Shown piece after piece: positions 1-8,678 of a stretch of 64,000 nt of DNA. The notes under the pieces are model-generated. The model was not told the DNA's origin. It was given only the letters and a program-made list of their open reading frames with translations, and did no database searches. The DNA lies in the NCBI GenBank assembly GCA_016222945.1, contig JACRPY010000003.1, forward strand, positions 1 through 64,000, read 5' to 3'. A program made the translations under genes and the position numbers. Within the stretch, counting starts at the first letter, position 1; each line of letters begins with the position of its first letter. Origin of the DNA: Methanobacterium sp. (lineage in GTDB: Archaea > Methanobacteriota > Methanobacteria > Methanobacteriales > Methanobacteriaceae).

Positions 1-1515
1 CCGAACACTAGTTTGTGCAGAGCTATGGCTTTAGGTAACCTTCTAAACAGTTTAGGTGCAAAGGCAGATGCTAATCTTATATCACAGATTGGAGGATTAA
101 CCCGTCAAGGCATCAGCATGCATGGCCTGTCACAAGCAGCATCATATTATGGAATACAACTAACAGGATTAAAAGTTGATTCTGGTCAACTAAAACCCAA
201 CGACATCGTACTCCTAAACATTAATGGAAACAATCATTATGCTCTAATCCTCGGAAAACTTGGTAATAATTATATCATACAGGATCCGTTCCTGGGAACA
301 GTAATCATGAGCCAAGAACAGTTTAATAAGTATTATACAGGCAACGCACTAACCACAAATCCAAACGGAAGAGGAACACCTCTAAGCATAGAAGAAATGA
401 AAAACTTGTTTGGTGCTGGTTTAAAAGAGGCATATGAGTATTCAAAGGGGATGAGTAAGCTTCCTTTTTATGTAGTTAATCCTATAGGTTCTTATATAGG
501 AGATTATACTGCACAGAAAACATATGAGGCCACTCAAAAGGCTTGGCAGACAGGTAACTTCTGGGATTTCTGGGATTACACTTTTCTAACTATTCCTGGC
601 TATAAAAATTGGGATGGATGGGGCGTAGGAAACATCAAAGCTTTACTTGACTTTGGATTAGGAATAGATGAAAATGGTGACATGTCCATGGGAAACACCA
701 TAATTAACGTTGTATCACTAATCCCAATTGCAAGAGTAGCATCATGGGCAGGAAGAAGCATAAAAGGAGCAGGAATACTAGAAAAACTAGGACTAAACAT
801 AAACCTAGGAGACAATGCTTTAATAAACGGAATTAAACAATTCGCAGGAGATATAGGTAATAAATTTAAATTAAATGAATTTGATACTTGGAAGAATCTT
901 GTTTCAGGAGTTAGTAGTGTTGTTTTTCCTAATCCTGTTGGCTGGTTTACTGGTACGCTTGAGTTTGGGGCTAAATTAACTAAAAATGAAAATTTGATTA
1001 GTACTGCGAAATATTTAAATGATTTCCAACTTAAACGAGGCATAGGTGACCTTGGAGGGTTTATTTCAGACCCTATAGGAAAACTAAAAGATGGTTATTT
1101 TAAAACAGGGAAACTTTTAAATGATAATATTAATTACATTAAAGAAAAAACAACGCAACTGATGAATTCAGCCAATCAGGCATATGAGGCAACAAAAAAT
1201 ACATTAATAGGAGAATATCAAAAAGCTAAATCCCAAGGACTCAATAATTATATAAAAACAGAAGCACCTAAATATATAACTAAAATCAAAAATAACCCGA
1301 CTGTTCAAGCAATAATAAAACATCCCCTAACTCAAAAAGCAATAGGATATGGTAAAACACTTATCAAGTATGGAAAAACAGCATACAACACACTTAAATC
1401 CGTGGGCAACACAATATACAATGGAATTAAATCAATAGGAACAACAATCTACAATGGAGTCCAATCACTAGGAAACACAATTTATAATGGTGTAACAAAC
1501 TTATTCCGGTGGTAG
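1..1515 (+). CDS. C39-peptidase-like surface protein, 5' partial
   Basis: The frame is open from base 1, so the start lies outside the window; 504 residues are visible. The first ~110 residues look like a C39-type cysteine peptidase fold: a Cys at codon 6, then about 70 residues later NNHYALI (His) and IQDPF (Asp), the usual Cys-His-Asp order, although the Gly that normally follows the catalytic Cys is Arg. A Gly-rich hydrophobic stretch follows (around bases 600-800, with SLIP...R...W.G) that is reminiscent of bacterial pre-toxin regions. The C-terminus has three 11-residue repeats (bases 1396-1494, each with IYNG) and ends in NLFRW. In Methanobacteriales, C39 domains occur in large cell-surface proteins. 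The function of the rest is unknown; cleavage or toxin delivery is inference only. Confidence 0.6.
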   Translation, partial: PNTSLCRAMALGNLLNSLGAKADANLISQIGGLTRQGISMHGLSQAASYYGIQLTGLKVDSGQLKPNDIVLLNINGNNHYALILGKLGNNYIIQDPFLGTVIMSQEQFNKYYTGNALTTNPNGRGTPLSIEEMKNLFGAGLKEAYEYSKGMSKLPFYVVNPIGSYIGDYTAQKTYEATQKAWQTGNFWDFWDYTFLTIPGYKNWDGWGVGNIKALLDFGLGIDENGDMSMGNTIINVVSLIPIARVASWAGRSIKGAGILEKLGLNINLGDNALINGIKQFAGDIGNKFKLNEFDTWKNLVSGVSSVVFPNPVGWFTGTLEFGAKLTKNENLISTAKYLNDFQLKRGIGDLGGFISDPIGKLKDGYFKTGKLLNDNINYIKEKTTQLMNSANQAYEATKNTLIGEYQKAKSQGLNNYIKTEAPKYITKIKNNPTVQAIIKHPLTQKAIGYGKTLIKYGKTAYNTLKSVGNTIYNGIKSIGTTIYNGVQSLGNTIYNGVTNLFRW

Positions 1516-1526
1516 GAGATAAAAAC

Positions 1527-2243
1527 ATGTTTTTAAAAGAAAAACCAGCCCCAGAAGTAGCAGAAAAAGTACTAAAAGACTTCAGTAATATTGAAGGACT
1601 AAAAGAAGTCGTGGAAGGTATATTAAGTTTACCTGATTCATGGGTTTATGAGAAGTTGGTTCATGATAGGGAAAATATTCCTCTTTTTAAATCAGGAGGT
1701 TATGATAAACCTTCTGATCTTGTTAAACTAGTATCAAAAAATATGAGTAAATTCCCTTTAAATATACCTTTTGCGCCGTTATTAACTGCAAAATACATTT
1801 TAATAGTCTATGCTTTCATGATGGATTTATACATCATTAGAATAAAAAGAGACTTAACCACAATAGATTTAGACAAAATATGCTATGGTGAAATGGCTGC
1901 AAGAATACTTTTAATGCTTGAAGAGTTCGATTCAAACCAAAAAACACCCCAACCAACTAAAGAATTCTTTAAAAGGTTAGGTAAGATTAAATGGAATGAT
2001 AAAAAAACAAAAAAACTCTTTAATGACCTTTTTGAAATAAGGTATATGTCTGTATTTAATAAATGGAAAGGTGCCAATGGACAAACACCAATCTTCACAA
2101 ATACTGAAAATGCTTTTTTGAAGCTTTTGTCGGGTTGCAGTGCTGTGGTTGAGAGTAGAGATAAAATAAACACTTTTGATATTATTAGGGCACATAGAAC
2201 ATATTTAAAGTTAATTAATACGGATATTAGTAAGTTAATGTGA
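1527..2243 (+). CDS. hypothetical protein (238 aa)
   Basis: I do not recognise this family. An in-frame GTG at 1509 would overlap the upstream stop, but GGAG at 1515-1518 sits 8 nt before ATG 1527, so I chose 1527. The protein is mostly charged and probably helical, with one hydrophobic stretch in the first half (LLTAKYILIVYAFMMDLYII) that could be a membrane segment or a buried helix. It begins 11 nt after the C39-like gene and is probably co-transcribed with it, so a partner or immunity-like role is possible. That is speculation from context; no catalytic motif is visible. Confidence 0.55.
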   Translation: MFLKEKPAPEVAEKVLKDFSNIEGLKEVVEGILSLPDSWVYEKLVHDRENIPLFKSGGYDKPSDLVKLVSKNMSKFPLNIPFAPLLTAKYILIVYAFMMDLYIIRIKRDLTTIDLDKICYGEMAARILLMLEEFDSNQKTPQPTKEFFKRLGKIKWNDKKTKKLFNDLFEIRYMSVFNKWKGANGQTPIFTNTENAFLKLLSGCSAVVESRDKINTFDIIRAHRTYLKLINTDISKLM

Positions 2244-2275
2244 ATTAAAAGTTATATCTTAGATGGATGTGTTTA

Positions 2276-2527
2276 ATGGTGAATGTTAGGAAAGTTATTG
2301 CAATTGTTGTGGCTGTTTTAGTTTTTATTTTACTGTTTAGTGGTATAGCTATTGGTGTTCAGGCTGTTTGGCCAGGCTATAGTTTTAGTGACCATCCATT
2401 AGAGCGGTTAATATTATTAGGATTCGTGTTTTTTGCAACAGCAATAACATACAACATAATAAAAGGCAAAGAACCAGAACAGGAACATGAAATTAAAGAA
2501 AAAAAAGATAAGATTTCAAGCAAATGA
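2276..2527 (+). CDS. small two-helix membrane protein (83 aa)
   Basis: Two hydrophobic segments are visible (VIAIVVAVLVFILLFSGIAI and a second around LILLGFVFFATAITYNII), followed by a charged, Lys/Glu-rich cytoplasmic tail. An upstream in-frame ATG exists at 2267; 2276 gives MVNVRK directly before the first helix and is preferred. It follows the 238-aa gene by 32 nt and overlaps the next small zinc-ribbon gene, so the cluster probably forms one transcript. Family and function are unknown. Confidence 0.5.
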   Translation: MVNVRKVIAIVVAVLVFILLFSGIAIGVQAVWPGYSFSDHPLERLILLGFVFFATAITYNIIKGKEPEQEHEIKEKKDKISSK

Positions 2528-2648
2528 AATCAGCCAAAAATTAAAAGAAAAAAGGATGTATTGTTCAAATTGTGGTGTAATGAATGTATTGGAAGCTAGT
2601 TTCTGTCAAAACTGTGGGAAGGAGTTAAAACCAAATTCACCAGAATAA
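2487..2648 (+). CDS. small zinc-ribbon protein (53 aa)
   Basis: A short frame overlaps the 3' end of the preceding membrane-protein gene by 41 bases in another frame. It encodes a basic N-terminus and then CSNCG - ten residues - CQNCG, the two CxxC knuckles of a zinc-ribbon module of the type often placed on small archaeal proteins. It ends ten residues after the second knuckle. An internal ATG at 2556 would still keep both knuckles. The spacing of the cysteines makes a chance frame unlikely, but no strong ribosome site is seen. Role unknown. Confidence 0.5.
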   Translation: MKLKKKKIRFQANEISQKLKEKRMYCSNCGVMNVLEASFCQNCGKELKPNSPE

Positions 2649-2691
2649 AAACCATCCTACTCAATCTAAAAAGAGAGTCAAAATAATAAAT

Positions 2692-2728
2692 AATTCTATT
2701 TTTTTTTATTTCAATTCTATTTTTTTTT
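2692..2728 (+). terminator. double T-tract terminator
   Basis: A 16-bp unit AATTCTATTTTTTTTT occurs twice in tandem (2692-2707 and 2713-2728), giving two 9-T runs 44-80 bases after the zinc-ribbon stop. Oligo-U tracts without a strong hairpin are the common archaeal termination signal, so this probably ends the 1-2.65 kb transcript. The rest of the gap to 2934 is AT-rich, with TTTTATAAAA-like promoter sequence around 2850-2870. Confidence 0.5.
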
Positions 2729-2933
2729 AAATTCACTGTTTTAAACTTATTTTAAATCATAAATTTTATTAATTCAAAGTTTAAATTTAAAGAAGTATAA
2801 AATAAATTAATGAAATAACAGTGTTAATAAAGACCTTAAAAGCGGTTTTTTATAAAAATAATTTTTATAAATTCTTATCAAAATATTAAATTGATTTAGA
2901 AAATTAAATTTTATGGTTTAAGGCGTGTTAAAA

Positions 2934-5471
2934 ATGAAATGGCATAACTTGAGTGTAGAAGAAACATTAAAAAAGCTGAAATCTAATGCAGATAACGGTT
3001 TAAATACAGAAGAAGCCAAAAAACGTAACCTTGAATATGGGCTGAATGAATTAGTAGAAAAAAAGAAATCTGGACCAATCACCCTTTTTCTAAGCCAGTT
3101 TAAGGAAATACTTATAATTATATTAATAATAGCAGCAATTGCAGCCTATTATGTGGGAGATGCAATTGATGCCATCGTTATTCTCGTTGTAGTTATAATA
3201 AATGCTGTTGTTGGATTCATACAGGAATATCGTGCCGAAAAGGCCATGGAAAAACTTAAAGGATTAATTTCCAGTGAAGCAGTAGTGATCAGGGACGGTA
3301 AAAAACAAAAAATACTTGCAAGTCAGCTTACACTGGGAGATATAGTTGTAATCGAAGAAGGAGACAATATACCTGCAGATTTAAGGATAATAAAAAGTAT
3401 TGATTTAAAAGTTGATGAATCTGCCCTTACTGGAGAGTCACTTCCTGCTGAAAAAGATTCAGAAATTGTTGAAGGTGATGAAGACACACAAAATCTTGCT
3501 TTTATGGAAACTGACGTGTCTTTAGGTCGGGGAAAGGGTATTGTAATAGCTATAGGCATGAAAACTGCTATAGGAAAAATAGCAGAGATGATACAGGAAG
3601 ACGATGAAGAAACACCCTTACATCAAAAAATATCAACATTAGGGAAAAATCTGGGAATTCTTGCAATAGCTGTTTGTTCATTAGTGTTTGCCCTGCAATA
3701 TCTACAGGGAACTCCAATTGTTGAAACATTCCTTACTGCAATTTCATTAGCAGTTGCAGCTGTTCCAGAGGGGCTTCCTGCAATTTTAACTTTGACTCTT
3801 GCTCTTGGAATGCAAAGAATGGCAAAAAGCAATGCAATTGTTAGAAAACTTCTTGCAGTAGAGACTTTAGGTTCATGTAATGTTATATGCACTGATAAAA
3901 CCGGTACTCTAACTAAAAACAGGATGACTGTGAGAGAAACTCGTATAACTGCTCCAGAAAAGGCGTTTGAAATATCTGCATTATGTAATAATGCTAGTCT
4001 AAATGAAGGGAAAATTATAGGCGATCCTACAGATGGAGCCATGTTACTTTTTGCAGAAGAAAATGGATATTCAAAATCAGAGCTTGAAAAAAGGTATCCT
4101 CGAATTATGGAAATTCCACTGGATAGTGTTAGAAAAAGAATGACCACTGTAAACGAGATGGGTGGAGATAAGTATGTTCTAGTTAAAGGAGCTCCAGAAA
4201 TAGTTTTAAATAAATGTTTGTGGATTGAAAAGGGTGAAAGGATTCAAAAAATCACTAAACAAGATAAAGAATCCATACTAAATGATTTAAAAGGTATGAC
4301 CCATGCTACTCTTCGTGTTCTTGCTTTAGCCTATAAAAAAATTCCTTATGAAGAAAGTAAATTTGATGAATTAGATAAAGATAAATTAGAAGAAAATTTA
4401 GTGTTTGTTGGTTTAGCAGGGATGATGGATCCTCCGAGGGCCGAAGCTAAAGAAGCTGTGGCCATATGTACCAAAGCAGGTATTAAGGTTGTAATGATAA
4501 CTGGAGATCATGAAGATACTGCAGCAGCCATCGCAAAGGAGATTGGAATTCTTACAGATGGTAAAGTTCTCACCGGTCCTCATCTAGATAAGCTCACTGA
4601 TGCCGAATTTGAAAGGATTGTGGAAGATGTTCAAGTTTATGCCAGGGTTTTCCCTGAACAGAAGGTCAGAATTGTAGAAGCACTTAAAGAAAAGGGAAAT
4701 GTCACATCTATGACTGGAGATGGTGTAAACGATGCCCCTGCCCTTAAAAAAGCCGCAATTGGAGTGGCCATGGGTAGCGGTACTGATGTTGCTAAAGAAT
4801 CCGCAGACATGCTCCTTCAAGACGATAACTTCGCCACCATTGTTAAAGCAGTTAAAGAAGGACGTACCATATTCGATAATATCAGAAGATTTGTTAGATT
4901 CCAACTTTCAACAAACATAGGCGCCATACTTACAATTACATCTTCATCAATTATAGGGCTTCCTGTGCCTTTTAACCCCATTCAGATACTTTGGATAAAT
5001 ATTATTATGGATGGACCCCCTGCACAGTCTCTGGGTGTTGAGCCGCCTGAAAAGAATGTTATGGATCGTCCGCCAATAAAAGAAGAGATAATTCCAAGGA
5101 AAAATCTGATTAAGATAGCTCTTGCCGGAGTTGTGATGACCATAGGAACACTTTTACTTTATTATTATGAGTTAATAAGTGGAGTTGGTGCTTTAAAAGC
5201 CACCAGTGTGGCATTTACGGTCTTTGTTATGTATCAGATATTCAACGTGTTTAATTGCAGGTCAGAAAAGAGTCTTAAAAATATTTCAAATAAGTTTCTG
5301 GTTATAGCCATTTCTATATCCTTACTCCTCCAATTAGCAGTTTTATATATTCCATTCCTCCAAGGAATCTTTAGAACAACTGCGTTATCTGCTTTTGATT
5401 GGGTTTTAATTTTAATTGTTGCAAGCACTATAATTATAAGTGATTGGCTTGCTGAGAGGTTTATAAAATGA
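2934..5471 (+). CDS. P-type cation-transporting ATPase, Ca2+-type (P-IIA/IIB)
   Basis: Integral membrane pump of 845 residues driven by aspartyl-phosphate formation. In order: N-terminal cation-ATPase domain, two membrane helices, the actuator domain with TGES (166-169), the M4 motif PEGLPA typical of type II pumps, the phosphorylation motif DKTGTLT (Asp321), the nucleotide-binding domain with KGAPE, TGDGVND (594-600), then the C-terminal membrane helices. Type II pumps of this size move Ca2+ (less often Na+ or Mn2+); the exact ion cannot be read from sequence alone. A GTG at 2925 is in frame, but it overlaps the GGCGTG ribosome-site-like sequence, so ATG 2934 is preferred. It overlaps the next gene by 4 bases (ATGA). 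Confidence 0.93.
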   Translation: MKWHNLSVEETLKKLKSNADNGLNTEEAKKRNLEYGLNELVEKKKSGPITLFLSQFKEILIIILIIAAIAAYYVGDAIDAIVILVVVIINAVVGFIQEYRAEKAMEKLKGLISSEAVVIRDGKKQKILASQLTLGDIVVIEEGDNIPADLRIIKSIDLKVDESALTGESLPAEKDSEIVEGDEDTQNLAFMETDVSLGRGKGIVIAIGMKTAIGKIAEMIQEDDEETPLHQKISTLGKNLGILAIAVCSLVFALQYLQGTPIVETFLTAISLAVAAVPEGLPAILTLTLALGMQRMAKSNAIVRKLLAVETLGSCNVICTDKTGTLTKNRMTVRETRITAPEKAFEISALCNNASLNEGKIIGDPTDGAMLLFAEENGYSKSELEKRYPRIMEIPLDSVRKRMTTVNEMGGDKYVLVKGAPEIVLNKCLWIEKGERIQKITKQDKESILNDLKGMTHATLRVLALAYKKIPYEESKFDELDKDKLEENLVFVGLAGMMDPPRAEAKEAVAICTKAGIKVVMITGDHEDTAAAIAKEIGILTDGKVLTGPHLDKLTDAEFERIVEDVQVYARVFPEQKVRIVEALKEKGNVTSMTGDGVNDAPALKKAAIGVAMGSGTDVAKESADMLLQDDNFATIVKAVKEGRTIFDNIRRFVRFQLSTNIGAILTITSSSIIGLPVPFNPIQILWINIIMDGPPAQSLGVEPPEKNVMDRPPIKEEIIPRKNLIKIALAGVVMTIGTLLLYYYELISGVGALKATSVAFTVFVMYQIFNVFNCRSEKSLKNISNKFLVIAISISLLLQLAVLYIPFLQGIFRTTALSAFDWVLILIVASTIIISDWLAERFIK

Positions 5472-6247
5472 ATGTTATGGTAATGGCAGGCACAAAGGAT
5501 GCTGCCAATATCATAAAAAAACTCAGTGAAGTTAAAGAAGTTAACATATTAGCAACAACAACCACAGATTACGGCGGAAATATTGTAAAATCAGCTGGTG
5601 CTGATGAAATAATCTCTAAAGGCCTAAATAATGACGAATTAGTTGAAATAATTAAAGAAAAAAATATAAATGTCCTGGTTGATTCTACACATCCCTTTGC
5701 ATCCCAAGCAACATTAAACGCCATTGATGCTTCAAAAAGTGTTGGAATTAAATATATTCGGTTTGAAAGGCCTTCAATAGATATTGTTGAAGATCCTTTA
5801 ATTCATAAGGTTTTTTCTTTCCATGAAGCATCTGCCAAGGCTTTGGAATTAACAAATGGTCGAGTTCTTCATCTTGCAGGTGTTTCAACGTTAAAACCTG
5901 TAATTGGAAAAATTGATCCTTCACTTGTTTTTGCGAGGGTTCTTCCCTCGGTAGATTCTATTCAACAATGTCTTGATCTTGGATTAAAACCGGAAAATAT
6001 AATTGCAATGCAGGGAACTTTCTCTAAAAAATTCAATAAAGCTTTGATGAAAGAATATGATATATCTCTCATTATAACTAAAGAAAGTGGAGAGATTGGG
6101 GGGACTTTATCTAAAATAAGCGGCGCTCTTGAACTTGGAATTCACATAGTACTAGTTACTCGTCCAAAAATCTCAGAACTTAGCAATAAAAATGTTTTCA
6201 CAGATTTAGATGAAATAATTAGTTTTATATTAAAATCAGATGATTAA
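5468..6247 (+). CDS. cbiJ: precorrin-6A (cobalt-precorrin-6A) reductase
   Basis: 259 residues, full length for the CobK/CbiJ family, which reduces the macrocycle of (cobalt-)precorrin-6A in corrinoid synthesis. The N-terminus has a nucleotide-binding MVMAGTKDA strand-loop, then the family signature DSTHPFASQATLNA, then YIRFERPS. The C-terminal half has ITKESGEIGGT. The start overlaps the stop of the P-type ATPase (ATGA), so translation is probably coupled, although no functional link between the two is obvious. Methanogens need corrinoids for methyl transfer (Mtr), which fits. Confidence 0.9.
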   Translation: MNVMVMAGTKDAANIIKKLSEVKEVNILATTTTDYGGNIVKSAGADEIISKGLNNDELVEIIKEKNINVLVDSTHPFASQATLNAIDASKSVGIKYIRFERPSIDIVEDPLIHKVFSFHEASAKALELTNGRVLHLAGVSTLKPVIGKIDPSLVFARVLPSVDSIQQCLDLGLKPENIIAMQGTFSKKFNKALMKEYDISLIITKESGEIGGTLSKISGALELGIHIVLVTRPKISELSNKNVFTDLDEIISFILKSDD

Positions 6248-6416
6248 ATTGAAAAACATTTGAATTAATTTTTGATCTTCAATATTCTCATTTAGATATT
6301 CTAAAGTAAATTAAGCTGCATAATCCTTCAATTTATTAGTAAAAGTATAAAATACAATAAAAAGATAAAATAAAACATTAAGTAAAATACGGTTAAATAT
6401 TATTTGAGATGTTATA

Positions 6417-7166
6417 ATGGATAAAAATATAGATTATGTACTATTTGCGGCTATTTTTGCAGTAGGTTTGCTTATTGGCTTTTCAATTAATGGAGGTTCT
6501 CATTATTTTACAGGAACACTTGCTGTAAATGACAATCTTAATCAAACTTATGTAAATGCCATTGATGATGCTACAATTGCCGAAAATAGCGAAATTGATT
6601 CTCATTTGACTCCTATTACTGAAAACAACTCTAATTTAATCTGGCAAGGAAATGGTAGTGATAAACGGGTTTTAGTCGTTGTATGGACAAAATATAATTC
6701 CAGCTATCCTGTTGGAAAAAATATAACTAATTCATGGGGAGAAACATGGGTTACAGTTGCACCAGAAATAAAAAATTTCTTTAAAGCTCATTCAGTTTCT
6801 AAACAGTATCTCAAATTAAGGGTTGCACAACTTTTAGGTTTACCTCCAGATTCAAAGAATGATTATTTTGCAGAAATCTGGGTAAAGCCACAGGATCTAT
6901 TCAGACCATCACCAGACAATGAAATCAATGATACAACTGCACAACTGGATTTCCCAAGTTCAATTGACCCTGCTTACAAGAAATGGTTCAATGACAACAT
7001 AATATCATCATATTTCCCTAAAAAATATCCCTGGACAAGATTAGGATATACATATGACTGGGGTAACCCCTACTCTCATGTAGGTTTAAGCGAATTTGTA
7101 CTAAAGAATAATTCACAGATCACAGTGAAATCAGTGCAAACAACAAATGATTACTTTGCTTCTTAA
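6417..7166 (+). CDS. membrane-anchored extracytoplasmic protein, unknown
   Basis: 249 residues. A single hydrophobic segment near the N-terminus (VLFAAIFAVGLLIGFSI, about residues 8-24) without a clear cleavage site suggests a signal anchor. The rest is polar, rich in Asn, Ser and Trp and carries several N-x-S/T sequons, consistent with an exported glycosylated domain. Notable stretches are WQGNGSDKRVLVVVWTKY and SWGETWVTVAPE. I do not recognise the family. It stands alone between cbiJ and the flavodoxin gene, with 169 AT-rich bases upstream in which I see no clear feature. Confidence 0.7.
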   Translation: MDKNIDYVLFAAIFAVGLLIGFSINGGSHYFTGTLAVNDNLNQTYVNAIDDATIAENSEIDSHLTPITENNSNLIWQGNGSDKRVLVVVWTKYNSSYPVGKNITNSWGETWVTVAPEIKNFFKAHSVSKQYLKLRVAQLLGLPPDSKNDYFAEIWVKPQDLFRPSPDNEINDTTAQLDFPSSIDPAYKKWFNDNIISSYFPKKYPWTRLGYTYDWGNPYSHVGLSEFVLKNNSQITVKSVQTTNDYFAS

Positions 7167-7229
7167 AATAAATAGAGATATTCATATTAATAAAAGTGCA
7201 AAATATTAAATCAAAAAGGAGTTGTAAAA

Positions 7230-7700
7230 TTGAAATCTACTGTATTCTATTATTCACGGACTGGAAAAACTGCAATTGCAGCAAAAACTCTTGCAGAAAA
7301 GATAGAAGGGGATTTAATTGAAATTAAAGACTTAAAAAATAGGATGGGAATTTTAGGATGGTTACGATCTGCTTTTGATGCAAGGGGAGATAAATTGACC
7401 CAAATAGAGCCTGAAACTCTAGACATATCTAATTATGACACTATATGCATTGGAACACCTGTTTGGGCAGGAAAACCTGCGCCCGCAGTACGTAGTGCAG
7501 TTCAAAACTTTGAAATTACTGGAAAAGATGTAATTCTCTTTGTAACTCTTAGTGGATCGAAACCTGAAGGTGCACTTGCTTCTATGCAAAAAATTATTGA
7601 AGATAATGGTGGTAATGTAATTAAAACCATAGCCATCGAAAACAGTGGCAAAAAAAGTGATAACGAAATAATAAATGAAATAAAAGAAATGAAAATATAA
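7230..7700 (+). CDS. flavodoxin family protein
   Basis: 156 residues with the flavodoxin layout: YYSRTGKTAIAA near the N-terminus is the FMN-phosphate loop, GTPVWAGKPAPAVRS is the second flavin loop, and VTLSGSKPEGAL the third. It is probably a cytosolic FMN electron carrier or small flavoprotein; the partner is unknown. Translation starts at TTG 7230, chosen because AGGAG (7217-7221) lies 8 nt upstream. It appears monocistronic. Confidence 0.85.
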   Translation: MKSTVFYYSRTGKTAIAAKTLAEKIEGDLIEIKDLKNRMGILGWLRSAFDARGDKLTQIEPETLDISNYDTICIGTPVWAGKPAPAVRSAVQNFEITGKDVILFVTLSGSKPEGALASMQKIIEDNGGNVIKTIAIENSGKKSDNEIINEIKEMKI

Positions 7701-7862
7701 TATTTTACATAATAACTACTTTTATTTATGAGATTAAGTAATTTAATCCAATTAAAATAAAAATTTTCTTTTATATTTTTTATTATCCCTATTATATTTA
7801 TTGAATAAATTCATATAATTAAATCTACTAACATTTTTCAATAAATTTTATATGGTGGATAA

Positions 7863-8663
7863 ATGGACTCAGATAATATCTTTAAACCCTATGAAGAAAT
7901 AAAAAACGATTTAAAATTCATTACTTCTTCAGATATCAGGACTAAAATTATTATCAGCTTAAAAGAGAGACCAAAAAAATTAGGGGAACTTAAAAATGAG
8001 GTTCAAACAAATGCTTCTGCAATTTTACACAATATGGGCCAGTTAGAAAATAAAAAGTTGATAATCAAAGAATTTCAAGATTATTCATTGTCACAAACAG
8101 GGGAAATAACTGCCATTAATCTTATTAACCTGGTAAAAGCCATTTACCTCCTTAAAAATAATAAAGATTACTTGCTGAATCATGACCTAAAAGAGATTCC
8201 AATAAGTTTACTTGACGAAATCGAATGTTTAGAGCATCTTAAAATAACAAATTCACCTATTGATATTATATTAAATACATATTCTGGCCGAATAGCCGAA
8301 TCTAAATATATAAAATGTATTATTCCAGTTTCAGGCATTATAAATGAATTTATTAGCGATATTTTGCATCAAAATATAAATTCCAACCTTATTTTTGCAA
8401 AAAATGATTTAGAAGATACATCTCCACAAATAAATCTTAAAACACCCTCAATAGTAAATAAAAAAAGTAATTTAAAGTTTGCCATACATAATAATTTAAA
8501 ATTAACTTTAATTCTCACAGATAACTTTTTATTATTAAATCTACCTGAAATAAATGGAAGAAATGATTCTAAAACAAATTTAGTATGTCAAAGTGAGGAC
8601 GCTATTTGCTGGGGAAATAAACTGTTTGACTATTATCTAAAAAAAAGCGAAGAAATTAAATAA
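7863..8663 (+). CDS. HTH transcriptional regulator, FilR1-type
   Basis: 266 residues. Residues ~15-80 form a winged HTH of the ArsR-like archaeal type (DIRTKIIISLKERPKKLGELKN ... ILHNMGQLENKKLI). The middle and C-terminal part matches the domain found in archaeal FilR1-like 'methanogenesis regulatory' proteins, seen in the pattern YIKCIIPVSGIINEF, FAIHNNLKLTLILTDNFLLLNL and ICWGNKLFDYY. Such proteins are cytosolic DNA-binding regulators with a ligand-sensing middle domain. Targets are unknown; it is convergent with moeA (15-nt gap) and next to the flavodoxin gene. Confidence 0.8.
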   Translation: MDSDNIFKPYEEIKNDLKFITSSDIRTKIIISLKERPKKLGELKNEVQTNASAILHNMGQLENKKLIIKEFQDYSLSQTGEITAINLINLVKAIYLLKNNKDYLLNHDLKEIPISLLDEIECLEHLKITNSPIDIILNTYSGRIAESKYIKCIIPVSGIINEFISDILHQNINSNLIFAKNDLEDTSPQINLKTPSIVNKKSNLKFAIHNNLKLTLILTDNFLLLNLPEINGRNDSKTNLVCQSEDAICWGNKLFDYYLKKSEEIK

Positions 8664-8678
8664 TCATAAAAAAAGTTT

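Noticed and set aside
2556..2648. Separate 30-residue zinc-knuckle peptide starting at ATG 2556
   Set aside because: The same frame opens at ATG 2487 and gives a more typical small zinc-ribbon protein; kept as an alternative start only.
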